Shown here piece by piece: positions 35,039 through 43,583 of a DNA stretch of 64,000 bases. How positions within the stretch are numbered: the first letter of the stretch is position 1; the number at the start of each line of letters is the position of its first letter. The position numbers were made by a program, and so were the translations under genes. This DNA is from Brevibacterium zhoupengii (GTDB taxonomy: Bacteria; Actinomycetota; Actinomycetes; Actinomycetales; Brevibacteriaceae). Below the pieces are notes generated by a model. The model had not been told where the DNA came from. It worked only from the letters and a program-made list of their open reading frames with translations, and ran no database searches. Location: assembly GCF_021117425.1 (NCBI RefSeq), contig NZ_CP088298.1, positions 62,001-126,000 of the forward strand. The letters run 5' to 3'.

Positions 35039-35836
35039 ATGAGCGAATTGAGAATCCTGGTCATCGAGCACGAAGACGGCGCGGGCCCGAAGCGATTCGG
35101 CGACTGGTTGAGTGAAGCCGGCGCCGAGGTTGATGTCCTTCGCCCCTACCTCGGCGACGAGGTCCCTGCAGTGCTTCAGAGCCCTGCAGCACTCCAGAGT
35201 TCTGCCGCGCTTCACGGCTCAGCTGCCGATGACGGCTCAGCTGCCGATGACGGCTACGCCGCACTTCTCGTCCTGGGCGGATCCGCAGGGCCTCTTGAGG
35301 ACACGGTCAATCCGTGGCTGCCCAAGGTCAGGAGCCTGTTGCGAGACTCGGCGGCGGGGGAGTTCCCCAGTTTCAACATCTGCCTCGGCGGGGAGCTGTT
35401 GGCGGCGGCCACCTCGGCGCGGATCTTCCGACGGGATCGCCCGCAGATCGGGATCTACGATCTGCACACCACCTCGGCGGGGGAGAAGGATCCCGTGTTC
35501 GCGGCCATCGCCGGCGAACCGGGGGAGACGATTCCCGCGGTCCTCTTCCACCAGGAGGAGATGGAGCTGCCCGAGGGCGCCGAACTTCTGCTCACCGGCT
35601 CCGACGCACCGGTGCAGGGCTACCGGGTCGGCGAATTCGCGTGGGGCACCCAGTTCCACCCCGAGTCCGATGCCGCGCAGGTCGCACAGTGGCTGAGCTC
35701 GGACCCGCTCCAGTTGCCCGAGGGTAAGACCAACGAGTCGATCAGGGCCGAGGTCGCCGAGGCGGACGCCGAGCTGGTGAGAATCAATCGGGCACTCGCG
35801 CACAGTTTCGTCGACTTCCTGCGCCGTCGCCAGTGA
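35039..35836 (+). CDS. Class-I glutamine amidotransferase-like protein with hexapeptide repeat insert
   Basis: A 265-residue GATase1-fold protein with catalytic triad C115 (FNICLGGELL), H207 and E209 (FHPES). It resembles stand-alone GuaA-N-like amidotransferases that hydrolyse glutamine or gamma-glutamyl compounds; no synthetase partner is adjacent. Residues 43-72 are five 6-residue repeats (PAVLQS, PAALQS, SAALHG, SAADDG, SAADDG) inserted in the loop before YAALLVLGG. The ATG at 35039 gives the usual family start (SELRILVIEHE); an upstream in-frame start at 34895 runs through the terminator region and is rejected. Confidence 0.85.
   Translation: MSELRILVIEHEDGAGPKRFGDWLSEAGAEVDVLRPYLGDEVPAVLQSPAALQSSAALHGSAADDGSAADDGYAALLVLGGSAGPLEDTVNPWLPKVRSLLRDSAAGEFPSFNICLGGELLAAATSARIFRRDRPQIGIYDLHTTSAGEKDPVFAAIAGEPGETIPAVLFHQEEMELPEGAELLLTGSDAPVQGYRVGEFAWGTQFHPESDAAQVAQWLSSDPLQLPEGKTNESIRAEVAEADAELVRINRALAHSFVDFLRRRQ
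35165..35254 (+). repeat. In-frame 18-bp tandem repeat, 5 copies
   Basis: Five consecutive 18-bp units. The last two (35219-35236, 35237-35254; TCAGCTGCCGATGACGGC) are identical and the first three diverged. They encode the hexapeptide array of the amidotransferase. Confidence 0.85.
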
Positions 35837-35841
35837 CCTCT

Positions 35842-35897
35842 GGAAAAGCCCGGTGACTTCGGGAAAGCCCGGTGACTTCGGGAAAGCCCGGTGACTA
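35842..35897 (+). repeat. 19-bp tandem repeat, 3 copies
   Basis: GGAAAAGCCCGGTGACTTC (35842-35860), GGGAAAGCCCGGTGACTTC (35861-35879) and a third near-copy to 35897, immediately after the amidotransferase stop. Confidence 0.8.
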
Positions 35898-36034
35898 CTG
35901 GATGAACTCGGCGATTCCGGGGTTTGTTGAAAACTGAATGTTAGCTGACAGCTCGCAGTGTTCTTGCTAGGTTGTCTTCAGGCGCCGGTGCCGGACCGAT
36001 CCTCCGGACGAATCGCAACCTAGCGCCCGTGAGA

Positions 36035-37768
36035 ATGAACTCCATAATTGAAAATTCTGGCCAGATCCACGACATCGCCGTCCTGGATACCATCCCGATC
36101 AATGCCGACCGGATGACCACCGCTTCCCACGCCGTGGCCGAAAGCCCGGCGGCCGCAGACATCACGGCCGCTTCGGGCATCGACCAGGCGATCGAATCGT
36201 TCGTCGGTCCGATAGCCCAAGCCTTCAGCAACGTCGTGTTCTTCGAGCTCTCCATCGGCGGAGTCGGCATCCCCCTCATCGTCGTCTGGCTCATGGCGGC
36301 CGCAGTATTCCTCACCGTCTACCTGCGCTTTCAGCCCATCAGAGGATTGAAGTACTCGGTCGGCATCATTCGCGGGCGCTTCACCCGCAAAACGGACCCG
36401 GGCCAGGTATCGAGCTTCCAGGCCCTCGCGACCGAACTCTCTGGGACGGTGGGGCTGGGCAACATTGCCGGCGTCGCTGTCGCGATCACCGTCGGTGGAC
36501 CCGGTGCCGCCCTGTGGATCATCATCTTCGGCTTCTTCGCCATGACCGTGAAGATGGCCGAGGCAACACTCGGCGTGAAGTATCGGAAGATCCAGCCGGA
36601 CGGCACCGTCTCCGGCGGGCCGATGTACTACCTGCGCGACGGTTTGGCCGAAATCGGGCGACCCAAGCTCGGCAAGTTCCTCGCGGTCTTCTACGCGATC
36701 GCCACCGTCATCGGAGTCATCGGTGCGGGCAATCTGTTCCAGGCCAACCAGGCCGCGGCGATCCTAGTCAAAGCCACGGGTGGGGACAGCAGCTTCCTCG
36801 CCGACAAGCTGTGGCTCATCGGAGCCGTCGTCGCGGCGCTGACGGCCCTGGTCATCCTCGGCGGGATCAAGAAGATCGGCCAGTGGACGTCGAAGCTGAC
36901 TCCGATGATGGCGATTCTCTACTTCCTCAGCATCATCGTCATCCTCATCATGAATATCGGTGAGATCCCGCATGCCTTCGCCCTCATGTTCACCGGTGCC
37001 TTCACCCCCGATGGTCTCACCGGCGGAGTCATCGGTGTGGCCATCGTCGGTATTCAGCGGGCACTGTTCTCGAACGCCGCAGGTATCGGTTCGGCGGCCA
37101 TGGCCCATGCGGCATCGAAGACGACGAAGCCTGCCACCGAGGGTTTCGTGGCGATGTGGGAGCCGCTCATCGACTCCGTCATCATCTGCACCCTGACCTC
37201 CTTGGCGATCATCACCACCGGTCTCTACGGGTCGAGCTCGGAGGATGGAATCGGTCTGACCTCCGAGGCGTTCGCGACGGTGGCCGGATGGTTCCCGATC
37301 CTGCTCACCATCTGCGTGGTGCTCTTCGCCTTCTCGACGATCCTCGCGTACGGATACTACGGCCAACAGGCCCTGGGATACCTGACGGGGAATTCGAAGA
37401 AGGCCGATAAGGCGTATCAGATCTTCTGGATCCTGGCTGTCATCGTCGGTGCTTCCATGTCATTGGAATCCGTCATCGCGTTCTCCGATGCCATCTTCTT
37501 CCTCATGGCCTTCCCCAACCTCCTAGGCCTGTACTTCCTGTCCCGGATTCTGCGCCTTGAAATTCTGCGGCTACGCAAGCGCATCGACGTCGGCGTGATG
37601 CGTGAGATCACACCGGCCGAGCTGCAGGTCGGCATGGGTGATCATGAACCGACCGCCGAACAGATCAGAGCCGCCGAGGCGGGCCGTCGTCGTAAGCGCG
37701 ACAAGCTGCGTGAGGTGCGGGATTCGCTCAAAGCCAAGAAGCTGGAGCGTGCGAAGAGGGGCGACTGA
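36035..37768 (+). CDS. AGCS-family alanine/glycine:cation symporter
   Basis: A 577-residue sodium/amino-acid symporter with about 10-11 hydrophobic segments and the AGCS signatures GLGNIAGVAVAITVGGPGA and RALFSNAAGIGSAAMAHAA. ATG 36035 is preferred to a TTG at 35972. The N-terminal 60 residues are hydrophilic and longer than usual; the C-terminal 60 are strongly basic. It probably imports alanine or glycine. A 23-bp-stem terminator follows. Single-gene unit. Confidence 0.92.
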   Translation: MNSIIENSGQIHDIAVLDTIPINADRMTTASHAVAESPAAADITAASGIDQAIESFVGPIAQAFSNVVFFELSIGGVGIPLIVVWLMAAAVFLTVYLRFQPIRGLKYSVGIIRGRFTRKTDPGQVSSFQALATELSGTVGLGNIAGVAVAITVGGPGAALWIIIFGFFAMTVKMAEATLGVKYRKIQPDGTVSGGPMYYLRDGLAEIGRPKLGKFLAVFYAIATVIGVIGAGNLFQANQAAAILVKATGGDSSFLADKLWLIGAVVAALTALVILGGIKKIGQWTSKLTPMMAILYFLSIIVILIMNIGEIPHAFALMFTGAFTPDGLTGGVIGVAIVGIQRALFSNAAGIGSAAMAHAASKTTKPATEGFVAMWEPLIDSVIICTLTSLAIITTGLYGSSSEDGIGLTSEAFATVAGWFPILLTICVVLFAFSTILAYGYYGQQALGYLTGNSKKADKAYQIFWILAVIVGASMSLESVIAFSDAIFFLMAFPNLLGLYFLSRILRLEILRLRKRIDVGVMREITPAELQVGMGDHEPTAEQIRAAEAGRRRKRDKLREVRDSLKAKKLERAKRGD

Positions 37769-37781
37769 AGAAGGGCGACCG

Positions 37782-37835
37782 AAGAGGCCCGCCGTTTCCC
37801 AGCAGTACGCAATGCTGGGAAACGACGGGCCTCTT
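37782..37835. terminator. Long-stem bidirectional terminator
   Basis: The arms 37782-37804 and 37813-37835 (AAGAGGCCCG...CAGCA / TGCTG...CGGGCCTCTT) form a 23-bp stem with one mismatch and an 8-nt loop, between the convergent symporter and secreted-protein genes. Confidence 0.85.
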
Positions 37836-37877
37836 GTGGGTGAAGCGTGTGCGACGAACGAGTCGACGCGGTTGTGA

Positions 37878-38708
37878 TCAGGCCTTCTTGAGCTCCTGGT
37901 CGGTGTTCGAGTAGTTGATCGAATCGGCTGTGGAACCGACCAATCCCATCGTGACGCGCAGGAGTCCTGGTTCGACATCGTCCATGGTCGGCGGCGTTTC
38001 GGGACCCAGGGTCAGCGAATCGCCGTTCTTCGTGGTGGCGGTGATCGAACCGATGTACACCGTGACATCGCCCTTGAGCGTCATCGTGTCAGCGGTGGTC
38101 AACAGCCCTTCCTTCTCCTCCGGCGGACGCACCGTGAGTGAGAACCCGGAGATCGAGATCTCCTCGGCCTGGATCTTCAATGTGGTGATCTTCCCGCCGT
38201 CGGCGGTCGGAACAGCTGCGAACGAGATCCCGCTGAGCCCCTTGAAGGACAGAGACTCAGAGCCCATTGCCGCCGGAGTCTTCGTGAAGATCGGAGCGTT
38301 CTCATCGAGCTGAGCATCCTTCGGGAAATCGCCGTTCAGCTCCTCATCCGGCTTCTCATCAGGATCCTTGACCCCCAACCCACCTGGGTCGGTGGGATCG
38401 TCTGACGGTTCGTCTGTAGGCGACTCGGAGGGTTCATCCGTCGGCGTCTCAGTCGGTTCGTCGGTGGGACCGTCGGTTGGTCCAGGCGATGTCGGGACCG
38501 TCGGCTTCACCGGAACCTCCGGAGAGATCGGTGCTGTGGGCTTCGTGGCCGGACTCGGCTCAGTCGAATCCGAATCCTCACATCCGAACAGCGGATTGCA
38601 CAGCGGAGAAGAGTGAGCCGGTGCTGCCGCAGTCACTCCCACAGCAGACGGGACGATGAGGGCAGCTGCCGCCAAGAGCGACGCCGTGCGGCGGCTGGGC
38701 GCCCTCAT
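37878..38708 (-). CDS. Secreted protein with Pro/Thr/Glu-rich linker, third gene of the DUF6230 operon
   Basis: A 276-residue protein: signal peptide (residues 1 to about 33, Ala-rich, cut near AHSS), a CNPLFGC disulfide-like loop, a PTDEPTETPTDEPSE-type repeat linker (about 45-115), and a beta-rich C-terminal domain (KITTLKIQAEEISISGF, LTTADTMTLKGDVTVYIG). I recognise no enzyme family. Its start overlaps the DUF6114 stop (ATGA), so it belongs to that operon. The linker suggests the C-terminal domain is displayed across the wall. The beta domain may be a distant relative of the DUF6230 protein (compare TTASVFTLKDMELKL); this is only a visual impression. Confidence 0.78.
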   Translation of the reverse strand: MRAPSRRTASLLAAAALIVPSAVGVTAAAPAHSSPLCNPLFGCEDSDSTEPSPATKPTAPISPEVPVKPTVPTSPGPTDGPTDEPTETPTDEPSESPTDEPSDDPTDPGGLGVKDPDEKPDEELNGDFPKDAQLDENAPIFTKTPAAMGSESLSFKGLSGISFAAVPTADGGKITTLKIQAEEISISGFSLTVRPPEEKEGLLTTADTMTLKGDVTVYIGSITATTKNGDSLTLGPETPPTMDDVEPGLLRVTMGLVGSTADSINYSNTDQELKKA

Positions 38709-39415
38709 GCAACGCCCTCTTCACCTGCGGATTGAGTGTCTTCCCTCCGCCCGGCAACTGGTGCCTGAGCGTCCGAGCTTGGAGCGTCGGACTTCGGCTT
38801 CCGAGGTCCCATCCAGGCGACAATGAGAATCGATCCAATGGAGGACAGCAGCATTCCGAGGATGAACCCGCCGAGGTTGACCCCGATGAGCGAGTAGACC
38901 GAAAGAACGAGAGCGATGATCCCGTAGAACACGTGATGCGTGGGCTTGAACATCGCCAAGAGTCCGAGTACCACGAGAGCGATCGGGATGACCGTGGCCT
39001 GCAATCCTTCGATGCCGAACTGGATCTGCAGGTTGCCGGTGTCGAGCTGCCCGGAGAAGAAGAGCTCGACACCGCCGAGTGCGGCCAGGACTCCGCCGAT
39101 GAAGGGACGCTGGCGACGCCAGTTCCGGAAGCGGTGACGCTTCGGGGCATCCTCGCGACCGGCTCCCTTGCGACGGGCAGCTTCGTCAGCGGCTTCTTCG
39201 TGACCGGCAGCTTTGTTGGTGGCATCCTCACGATTGGCATCGTCATGACCGGATGTCGCAGCGGCGAATTCGGCCGTCTCAACGGTCGATTCGGGCTGGG
39301 CCTCCACGCGCTCACTGCTGCGGCGCGATCGGCGGGACAACGCGAGCAGATTCGTACGCTGCTCGGAGTCCTCCTGCCTGTCGGTCTGCTGGTCGTTGAT
39401 TGCGGCCTCCTTCAT
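38705..39415 (-). CDS. DUF6114 membrane protein
   Basis: A 236-residue protein. Residues 1-95 are charged and disordered (Glu/Ala/Arg-rich). Then comes the DUF6114 core RRQRPFIGGVLAALGGVELFF with three to four hydrophobic segments (VIPIALVVLGLLAMF, FYGIIALVLSVYSLIGVNLGGFILGMLLSSIGSILIVAW). ATG 39415 is chosen because it overlaps the DUF6230 stop as TGATG; a GTG at 39424 is possible. DUF6114 genes pair with DUF6230 genes in actinobacteria; the function is unknown. Confidence 0.85.
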   Translation of the reverse strand: MKEAAINDQQTDRQEDSEQRTNLLALSRRSRRSSERVEAQPESTVETAEFAAATSGHDDANREDATNKAAGHEEAADEAARRKGAGREDAPKRHRFRNWRRQRPFIGGVLAALGGVELFFSGQLDTGNLQIQFGIEGLQATVIPIALVVLGLLAMFKPTHHVFYGIIALVLSVYSLIGVNLGGFILGMLLSSIGSILIVAWMGPRKPKSDAPSSDAQAPVAGRREDTQSAGEEGVA

Positions 39416-40032
39416 CAGAAGCACTTCTCGGATCCGTCAGTGAGCTTCAGCTCCATGTCCTTCAGGGTGAACACCGAGGCCGTGGTGCTCCACGAGTCCT
39501 GTTTCAAGTCCTTGATCGAGACCGTGTCGGCGTCCTGGGCGAAGTCACCCTTGGTCCCTTTTTCCTTGGTGTTGACGTCGGAAGCATCCACGCCGATGCG
39601 GATGTTCTTGAACTCGGCGTCGCCCTTGAGTCCCGTCATGCCGATCTGAAGGTTCTTGGCCGATGCAGGCTCGCCTTTTCCGCCAGCCTTGATGAGAACG
39701 CCCACCTTGCCCATCGGGGTGTCCGCGACTGCAGACTGGCAGAGATTTTCGAGCGTGGCGTTGCCGATGTTGGCGGTCACGACGGAGTGCTTTGCACCCT
39801 CTGCGTCCTTGGCGAACCCGCTGTACTGGGAGAAATCTGTTCCCTCGAGCTGTGTGGAGCTGATCTTGAACTGGCTTCCCGATATGGCGAATGAAACAGG
39901 TACTGCACCCTGAGCAACCCCACCCATCAGGATGGCGGAAACAACGCCGGTAGGAATCGCTACCAAAGCGATCCGGCCTGCGTGGGATTTGCCGACCGCG
40001 CTAATGCTGCTTGCGAGCTTTGGGAACTTCAT
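39415..40032 (-). CDS. DUF6230 secreted/membrane-anchored protein
   Basis: A 205-residue protein of the DUF6230 family. The N-terminal hydrophobic segment (RIALVAIPTGVVSAILMGGVA) acts as signal or anchor and is followed by AVPVSFAISGSQFKIS and a beta-rich body with SLENLCQS-like and C-terminal cysteine features (GSEKCF end). A strong GGAGGAGG site precedes the ATG. First gene of a three-gene operon behind a good promoter. Homologues are sometimes labelled cholesterol esterase without support; I see no catalytic motif. Confidence 0.85.
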   Translation of the reverse strand: MKFPKLASSISAVGKSHAGRIALVAIPTGVVSAILMGGVAQGAVPVSFAISGSQFKISSTQLEGTDFSQYSGFAKDAEGAKHSVVTANIGNATLENLCQSAVADTPMGKVGVLIKAGGKGEPASAKNLQIGMTGLKGDAEFKNIRIGVDASDVNTKEKGTKGDFAQDADTVSIKDLKQDSWSTTASVFTLKDMELKLTDGSEKCF

Positions 40033-40126
40033 TGATCCTCCTCCGGATGCCGACAGCTATGTCAGCATCGCATCGTGACGTATCTCGTCGCGTTGTGATG
40101 TATGTTACTGCGGGGTATTACCGACG

Positions 40127-40154
40127 AGTATATCGGTCAATTGTGTCGAGTCAA
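40127..40154 (-). promoter_or_regulatory. Promoter of the DUF6230 operon
   Basis: On the minus strand TTGACT (40149-40154) and TATACT (40127-40132) are separated by 16 bp, a near-consensus sigma-70-type promoter about 95 bp before the DUF6230 ATG. The surrounding DNA is AT-rich. Confidence 0.65.
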
Positions 40155-40292
40155 TAACTTTTTCTTCACATAGTTTCACGGAGATCTGTTGAAAGGACCT
40201 TGAACTCTAGCTGATCGCCCAGGATGCAGAACATGTGACGAGGTCATGGACCCGTGACGAGCGAGGTGAGTACATCACAGCCTGGGCGAAGT

Positions 40293-41825
40293 TCACCGTA
40301 CCGGAGCATCTGGGCCCAGCGGGATGCCCAGGCCCCACCAGAGGAAGAAGAGCAGGCTCCACATGATCGTCATGCACACCGCCAGCGGCAGGGTGTGGGA
40401 GGCGAGGGTGCCGATGCCGGCCGACTTCTGATAGCGCTGCATGAAGCCGAGCGCGAGGATGAAGTAGGGGCTCATCGGGGTGATCGAAGTCGAGCCCGAG
40501 TCGGCGATGCGGAAGAGTGCCTGCGAGGTCTCGGGTGGGACGTCGAGGAGCATGAGCATCGGCACGATGACCGGGGCCATGATCGCCCACATCGCCGAGC
40601 CTGAGGTGATGAGGACATTGACGATCGAGAGAACGATCAGCACGAGGATGAAGATCACCCATGTCGGCAGGCCGAGGCCGGTGAACAGTTCCGAGCTCGA
40701 CACGGACACCAGCATGCCGATGTTCGTCCACGCGAAGTACTCGAGGAACTGGGCTATCGCGAAGAACAGGACGAGGACCGGGGCCATGGACACGATGCCC
40801 TGGCTCATGAGTTTGGGGACGTCGGCGAACTTCTCGATCGTGCCTTCACGGAACCCGTAGACCATTCCGCCGACGCCGAAGATCATGGCGATGATGAACG
40901 CGATGCCGGTGAGGAACGGGGATTCGCCGATGGGGCCGTCCCCGCGCAGGGGAGCGTTGTCCGGGACGACGAGGACGACGACGAAGAGGAGCATCGCGAT
41001 CACTGCGAACATCGAGTACCGCAGGGCCGACCTCTCCTTGGCGGTGATGACGAGATCTTCGTATTCGGCGTCCTCGTCAGCTTCGAGATTCTGCCGCTTG
41101 GTGAGGACGAGTTCGGTGACGATGGTGATGACGATGGCCAGCAGGATGGAGCTGGCGATGTTGAAGTACCAGTTGCCGATCGGGGTGACGATGTAGTCCG
41201 GATCGATGATGTTCGCCGCCGCCGAGGTGATTCCTGCGAAGATCGCATCATTGGGAGTCGGGATGGGGCTGGCGTCGTATCCCGAGGCGATCGAGGTGTA
41301 GGCGACGATGACGCCGAGGACAGGGGAGCGCCCGACCGCCTTGAACACCATGCCGCCCAAGGGGACGAGGATGACGTAGGCCGCGGCCGAGGCCACGTGG
41401 GAGACCGTGCCCATGAAGGCGACGGTGAAGACGATGAGGGACGCGGGAACCTTCGCGATCGAGACCTTCATCGCTGTGGACAGGAGCCCGGTGCGCTCGG
41501 CCAGGGCCACGCCCATGATGACGACCATGATCGTGATCAGCGGCGGGAAGGACTGGTAGGCGTCGAGCGAGGTGCTCACGGCCATCGCGATCCCGTCGCC
41601 GCTGAGCAGATTGTTCACCGGCGTCCACTCCCCGGTGCCGGGGTCGTTGACCCCGACTCCCAAGGACGAGAGAACGAGGCTGAGAACGGCGAGGATTCCG
41701 GCCAGCATCCAGAACAGCCAGAAGGGGTGCGGGAGTCTGTTGCCGACGTTCTCGATGACGTTGAGGAAGCGGATGACTGCCGGGAGGCGTTCCTGAGTGG
41801 GCTTATCCGTGGTGGTCGTTTCCAT
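40293..41825 (-). CDS. AbgT-family transporter
   Basis: A 510-residue membrane protein of the AbgT (p-aminobenzoyl-glutamate transporter) family: NRLPHPFWLFWMLAG at the N-terminus, GTVSHVASAAAYVILVPLGG, and two hairpin-like regions ending in SGSAMWAIMAPVIVPML and SITPMSPYF. ATG 41825 has AGGAG 6 nt upstream. The substrate may be an aminobenzoyl-glutamate-like compound or a drug. It lies downstream of a creatininase-family gene, separated by 159 bp, and may share its metabolic context. Confidence 0.9.
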   Translation of the reverse strand: METTTTDKPTQERLPAVIRFLNVIENVGNRLPHPFWLFWMLAGILAVLSLVLSSLGVGVNDPGTGEWTPVNNLLSGDGIAMAVSTSLDAYQSFPPLITIMVVIMGVALAERTGLLSTAMKVSIAKVPASLIVFTVAFMGTVSHVASAAAYVILVPLGGMVFKAVGRSPVLGVIVAYTSIASGYDASPIPTPNDAIFAGITSAAANIIDPDYIVTPIGNWYFNIASSILLAIVITIVTELVLTKRQNLEADEDAEYEDLVITAKERSALRYSMFAVIAMLLFVVVLVVPDNAPLRGDGPIGESPFLTGIAFIIAMIFGVGGMVYGFREGTIEKFADVPKLMSQGIVSMAPVLVLFFAIAQFLEYFAWTNIGMLVSVSSSELFTGLGLPTWVIFILVLIVLSIVNVLITSGSAMWAIMAPVIVPMLMLLDVPPETSQALFRIADSGSTSITPMSPYFILALGFMQRYQKSAGIGTLASHTLPLAVCMTIMWSLLFFLWWGLGIPLGPDAPVR

Positions 41826-41984
41826 GTCTGGCTCCTGTGTGTCCAGGTGATGAAGGAGCATTTGGGCACGACTCGGCGCGACCCGTGAACTCCATTGGTC
41901 AGAGAGATGAGACTGTGGTGGGGAAGGTGTGGCGGAAGGGAGGGTGTGGTTGAGCTGAAAGGTGGGATCAGGTGCGGGCGGCTG

Positions 41985-42815
41985 TCATAGACGCAGCATC
42001 TCCTTGGAGTAGGAGACGAGCTTCGCAATTATCTCGCCGAGGATGTCCTCCCCGGCCGCGGCCGTGGCCGTGCGAGGGTCTCCCAGAACACCGTTGTCGG
42101 CGTATTGGTCGAAGGTGACCGCGCTGGACGGTGATTTCGTCCGGGTCAGGCGTGCCCGTGGAGACAGCTCGTCGAGTGCCGTGGCACCGGCAGTGAGCCG
42201 AGGCGAGTCGACGAGGCTGCCGTCGATGGCCAGCATCTGCGAGGTCTCCGATTCACCCGAATGCCCGCTGACCTCGGTGCGTGGCAGTTGGGCGGTCGTG
42301 TCGGTGGCCAGGCCGCTGACGGGCGAGTAGGCGAAGGTGAGATCCGGGTGGGAGCTCAGCAGCACCTGTTGGGCGACCCCGAGGGCGGCGATATTGCCCC
42401 CGTGGCCGGTGATCACGAGGATGCGGGTGAAACCGGAGTCGCAGAGCTGACCGACGACGGTGGTCACGATGTCGACGAAGGTACGAGGGTCGAGGCTGAC
42501 CGTGCCGGGCAGGTTCCCGTGATGAGGAGACACCCCGTAGTCGATGCTGGGGAGCACGAAGGCCCTGCCCGGCACGGTGCTGTCACTGTCGGCCAGATCT
42601 TCGGCCACCGCCAGTTCTTCGGCCACGGCCATGGCCACGTGGTCGGCTCGGATGCTGTCGGTGCTCAGTGGCAGCCCGTCGCCGTGCTGCTCGCAGGCGC
42701 CGACCGGCAGGATGAGGAGGGCGTCGTTCGCCTTGGCGACCTCGACCTCGAGCGAGGTCAGCTCTCCGTACTTGCGGACCTGTGGTCGGATCTCGGCCAC
42801 GCTCTGCCGGGTCAC
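41985..42815 (-). CDS. Creatininase-family amidohydrolase
   Basis: A 276-residue protein with the creatininase fold: PVGACEQHGDGLPLSTDS (metal Glu/His/Asp), SPHHGNLPGTVSL, ITGHGGN, and the later metal Glu in HSGESETSQML. Relatives include creatininase, formamidase-type enzymes and MftE peptidase; this one is not tied to a mycofactocin cluster. Its ATG overlaps the GntR stop (ATGA), so it is probably controlled by that regulator. The substrate is unknown. Confidence 0.87.
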   Translation of the reverse strand: MTRQSVAEIRPQVRKYGELTSLEVEVAKANDALLILPVGACEQHGDGLPLSTDSIRADHVAMAVAEELAVAEDLADSDSTVPGRAFVLPSIDYGVSPHHGNLPGTVSLDPRTFVDIVTTVVGQLCDSGFTRILVITGHGGNIAALGVAQQVLLSSHPDLTFAYSPVSGLATDTTAQLPRTEVSGHSGESETSQMLAIDGSLVDSPRLTAGATALDELSPRARLTRTKSPSSAVTFDQYADNGVLGDPRTATAAAGEDILGEIIAKLVSYSKEMLRL

Positions 42816-43525
42816 TGCTCGGTTCCATCGGTGGTGGGCTCCGACCGATCGGCGGCGGACCGTTCCGACCAGTCGGCGAGGACCGCGGCTTTGATGCTCT
42901 CGAGGTGTTTGCGAGTCCGGTGCGATGCTTCGAGGCCGTCGCCGCGCTTGATCGCATCGAGGATGTCGGCGTGCTCGTCGTGGTCGCGGAGGCGGTCGTA
43001 GGTGAAACGGGCCGCCTGTTGAGTGCGGGAGTGGATGGCCAGGAGGGAGACGAGCATTTCGTGCAGCGCCCGATTCCCTGAGGCCTTGGCCAACTCGACG
43101 TGGAAGTGACCCGCGGGCACCTCGGTGTGCAGCTGCAGGGCGTTGTCGACCGCGGTCTCCATCGTCTCAACAGCGCTGTCACCTTGGACGCTGGCCGCGA
43201 GTTCCGCGATGCCGGGTTCGATGGCGATGCGTGCATCGAGCAGCTCGATGGCTGCGGCGAGGTCCACCGGTACGTAGTGCGGATTGTCGAGGATGCGACG
43301 GTTGATCGCCTCTCGCACATAGGTGCCGGAACCGTGCTTGAGCTCGACCGAGCCTGTGGCCTCGAGTCGGCGCAGGGCCTCGCGGACGGTAGGGACGGTG
43401 ACCTCGAAGCGCTCAGCCAGGGCTTTTGCCGAGGGCAGAGTCTGACCGGGCTGCAGGTTCTGGGTGCGAATCGTGTCGACGATCTCGCGAGTGAGTCGTT
43501 CGACGAGTCCGATGGGTGCTGTCAT
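42812..43525 (-). CDS. GntR-family regulator, FadR/FCD subfamily
   Basis: A 237-residue regulator: N-terminal winged helix (LPSAKALAERFEVTVPTVREALRRLEATG) and C-terminal all-helical FCD ligand domain (about residues 85-215). The ATG at 43525 has GAAGGAGA 7 nt upstream; the TTG at 43540 is inside that site. Cotranscribed with the creatininase gene (ATGA overlap). A 13-bp motif in its promoter recurs before the neighbouring esterase gene, suggesting it controls both. The effector is probably a small carboxylate. Confidence 0.88.
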   Translation of the reverse strand: MTAPIGLVERLTREIVDTIRTQNLQPGQTLPSAKALAERFEVTVPTVREALRRLEATGSVELKHGSGTYVREAINRRILDNPHYVPVDLAAAIELLDARIAIEPGIAELAASVQGDSAVETMETAVDNALQLHTEVPAGHFHVELAKASGNRALHEMLVSLLAIHSRTQQAARFTYDRLRDHDEHADILDAIKRGDGLEASHRTRKHLESIKAAVLADWSERSAADRSEPTTDGTEQ

Positions 43526-43550
43526 GGCACTCTCCTTCAAGTGTTTAAGT

Positions 43551-43563
43551 CATCTAATCACTT
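43551..43563. promoter_or_regulatory. Candidate FCD-regulator site, copy 1
   Basis: CATCTAATCACTT, 26 bp upstream of the GntR start. Its surroundings, AAGTCATCTAATCACTT, are nearly palindromic (AAGTxAT-tag-ATxACTT on the other strand). Confidence 0.55.
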
Positions 43564-43583
43564 AGTGAATCGTGTGTCAAGAG

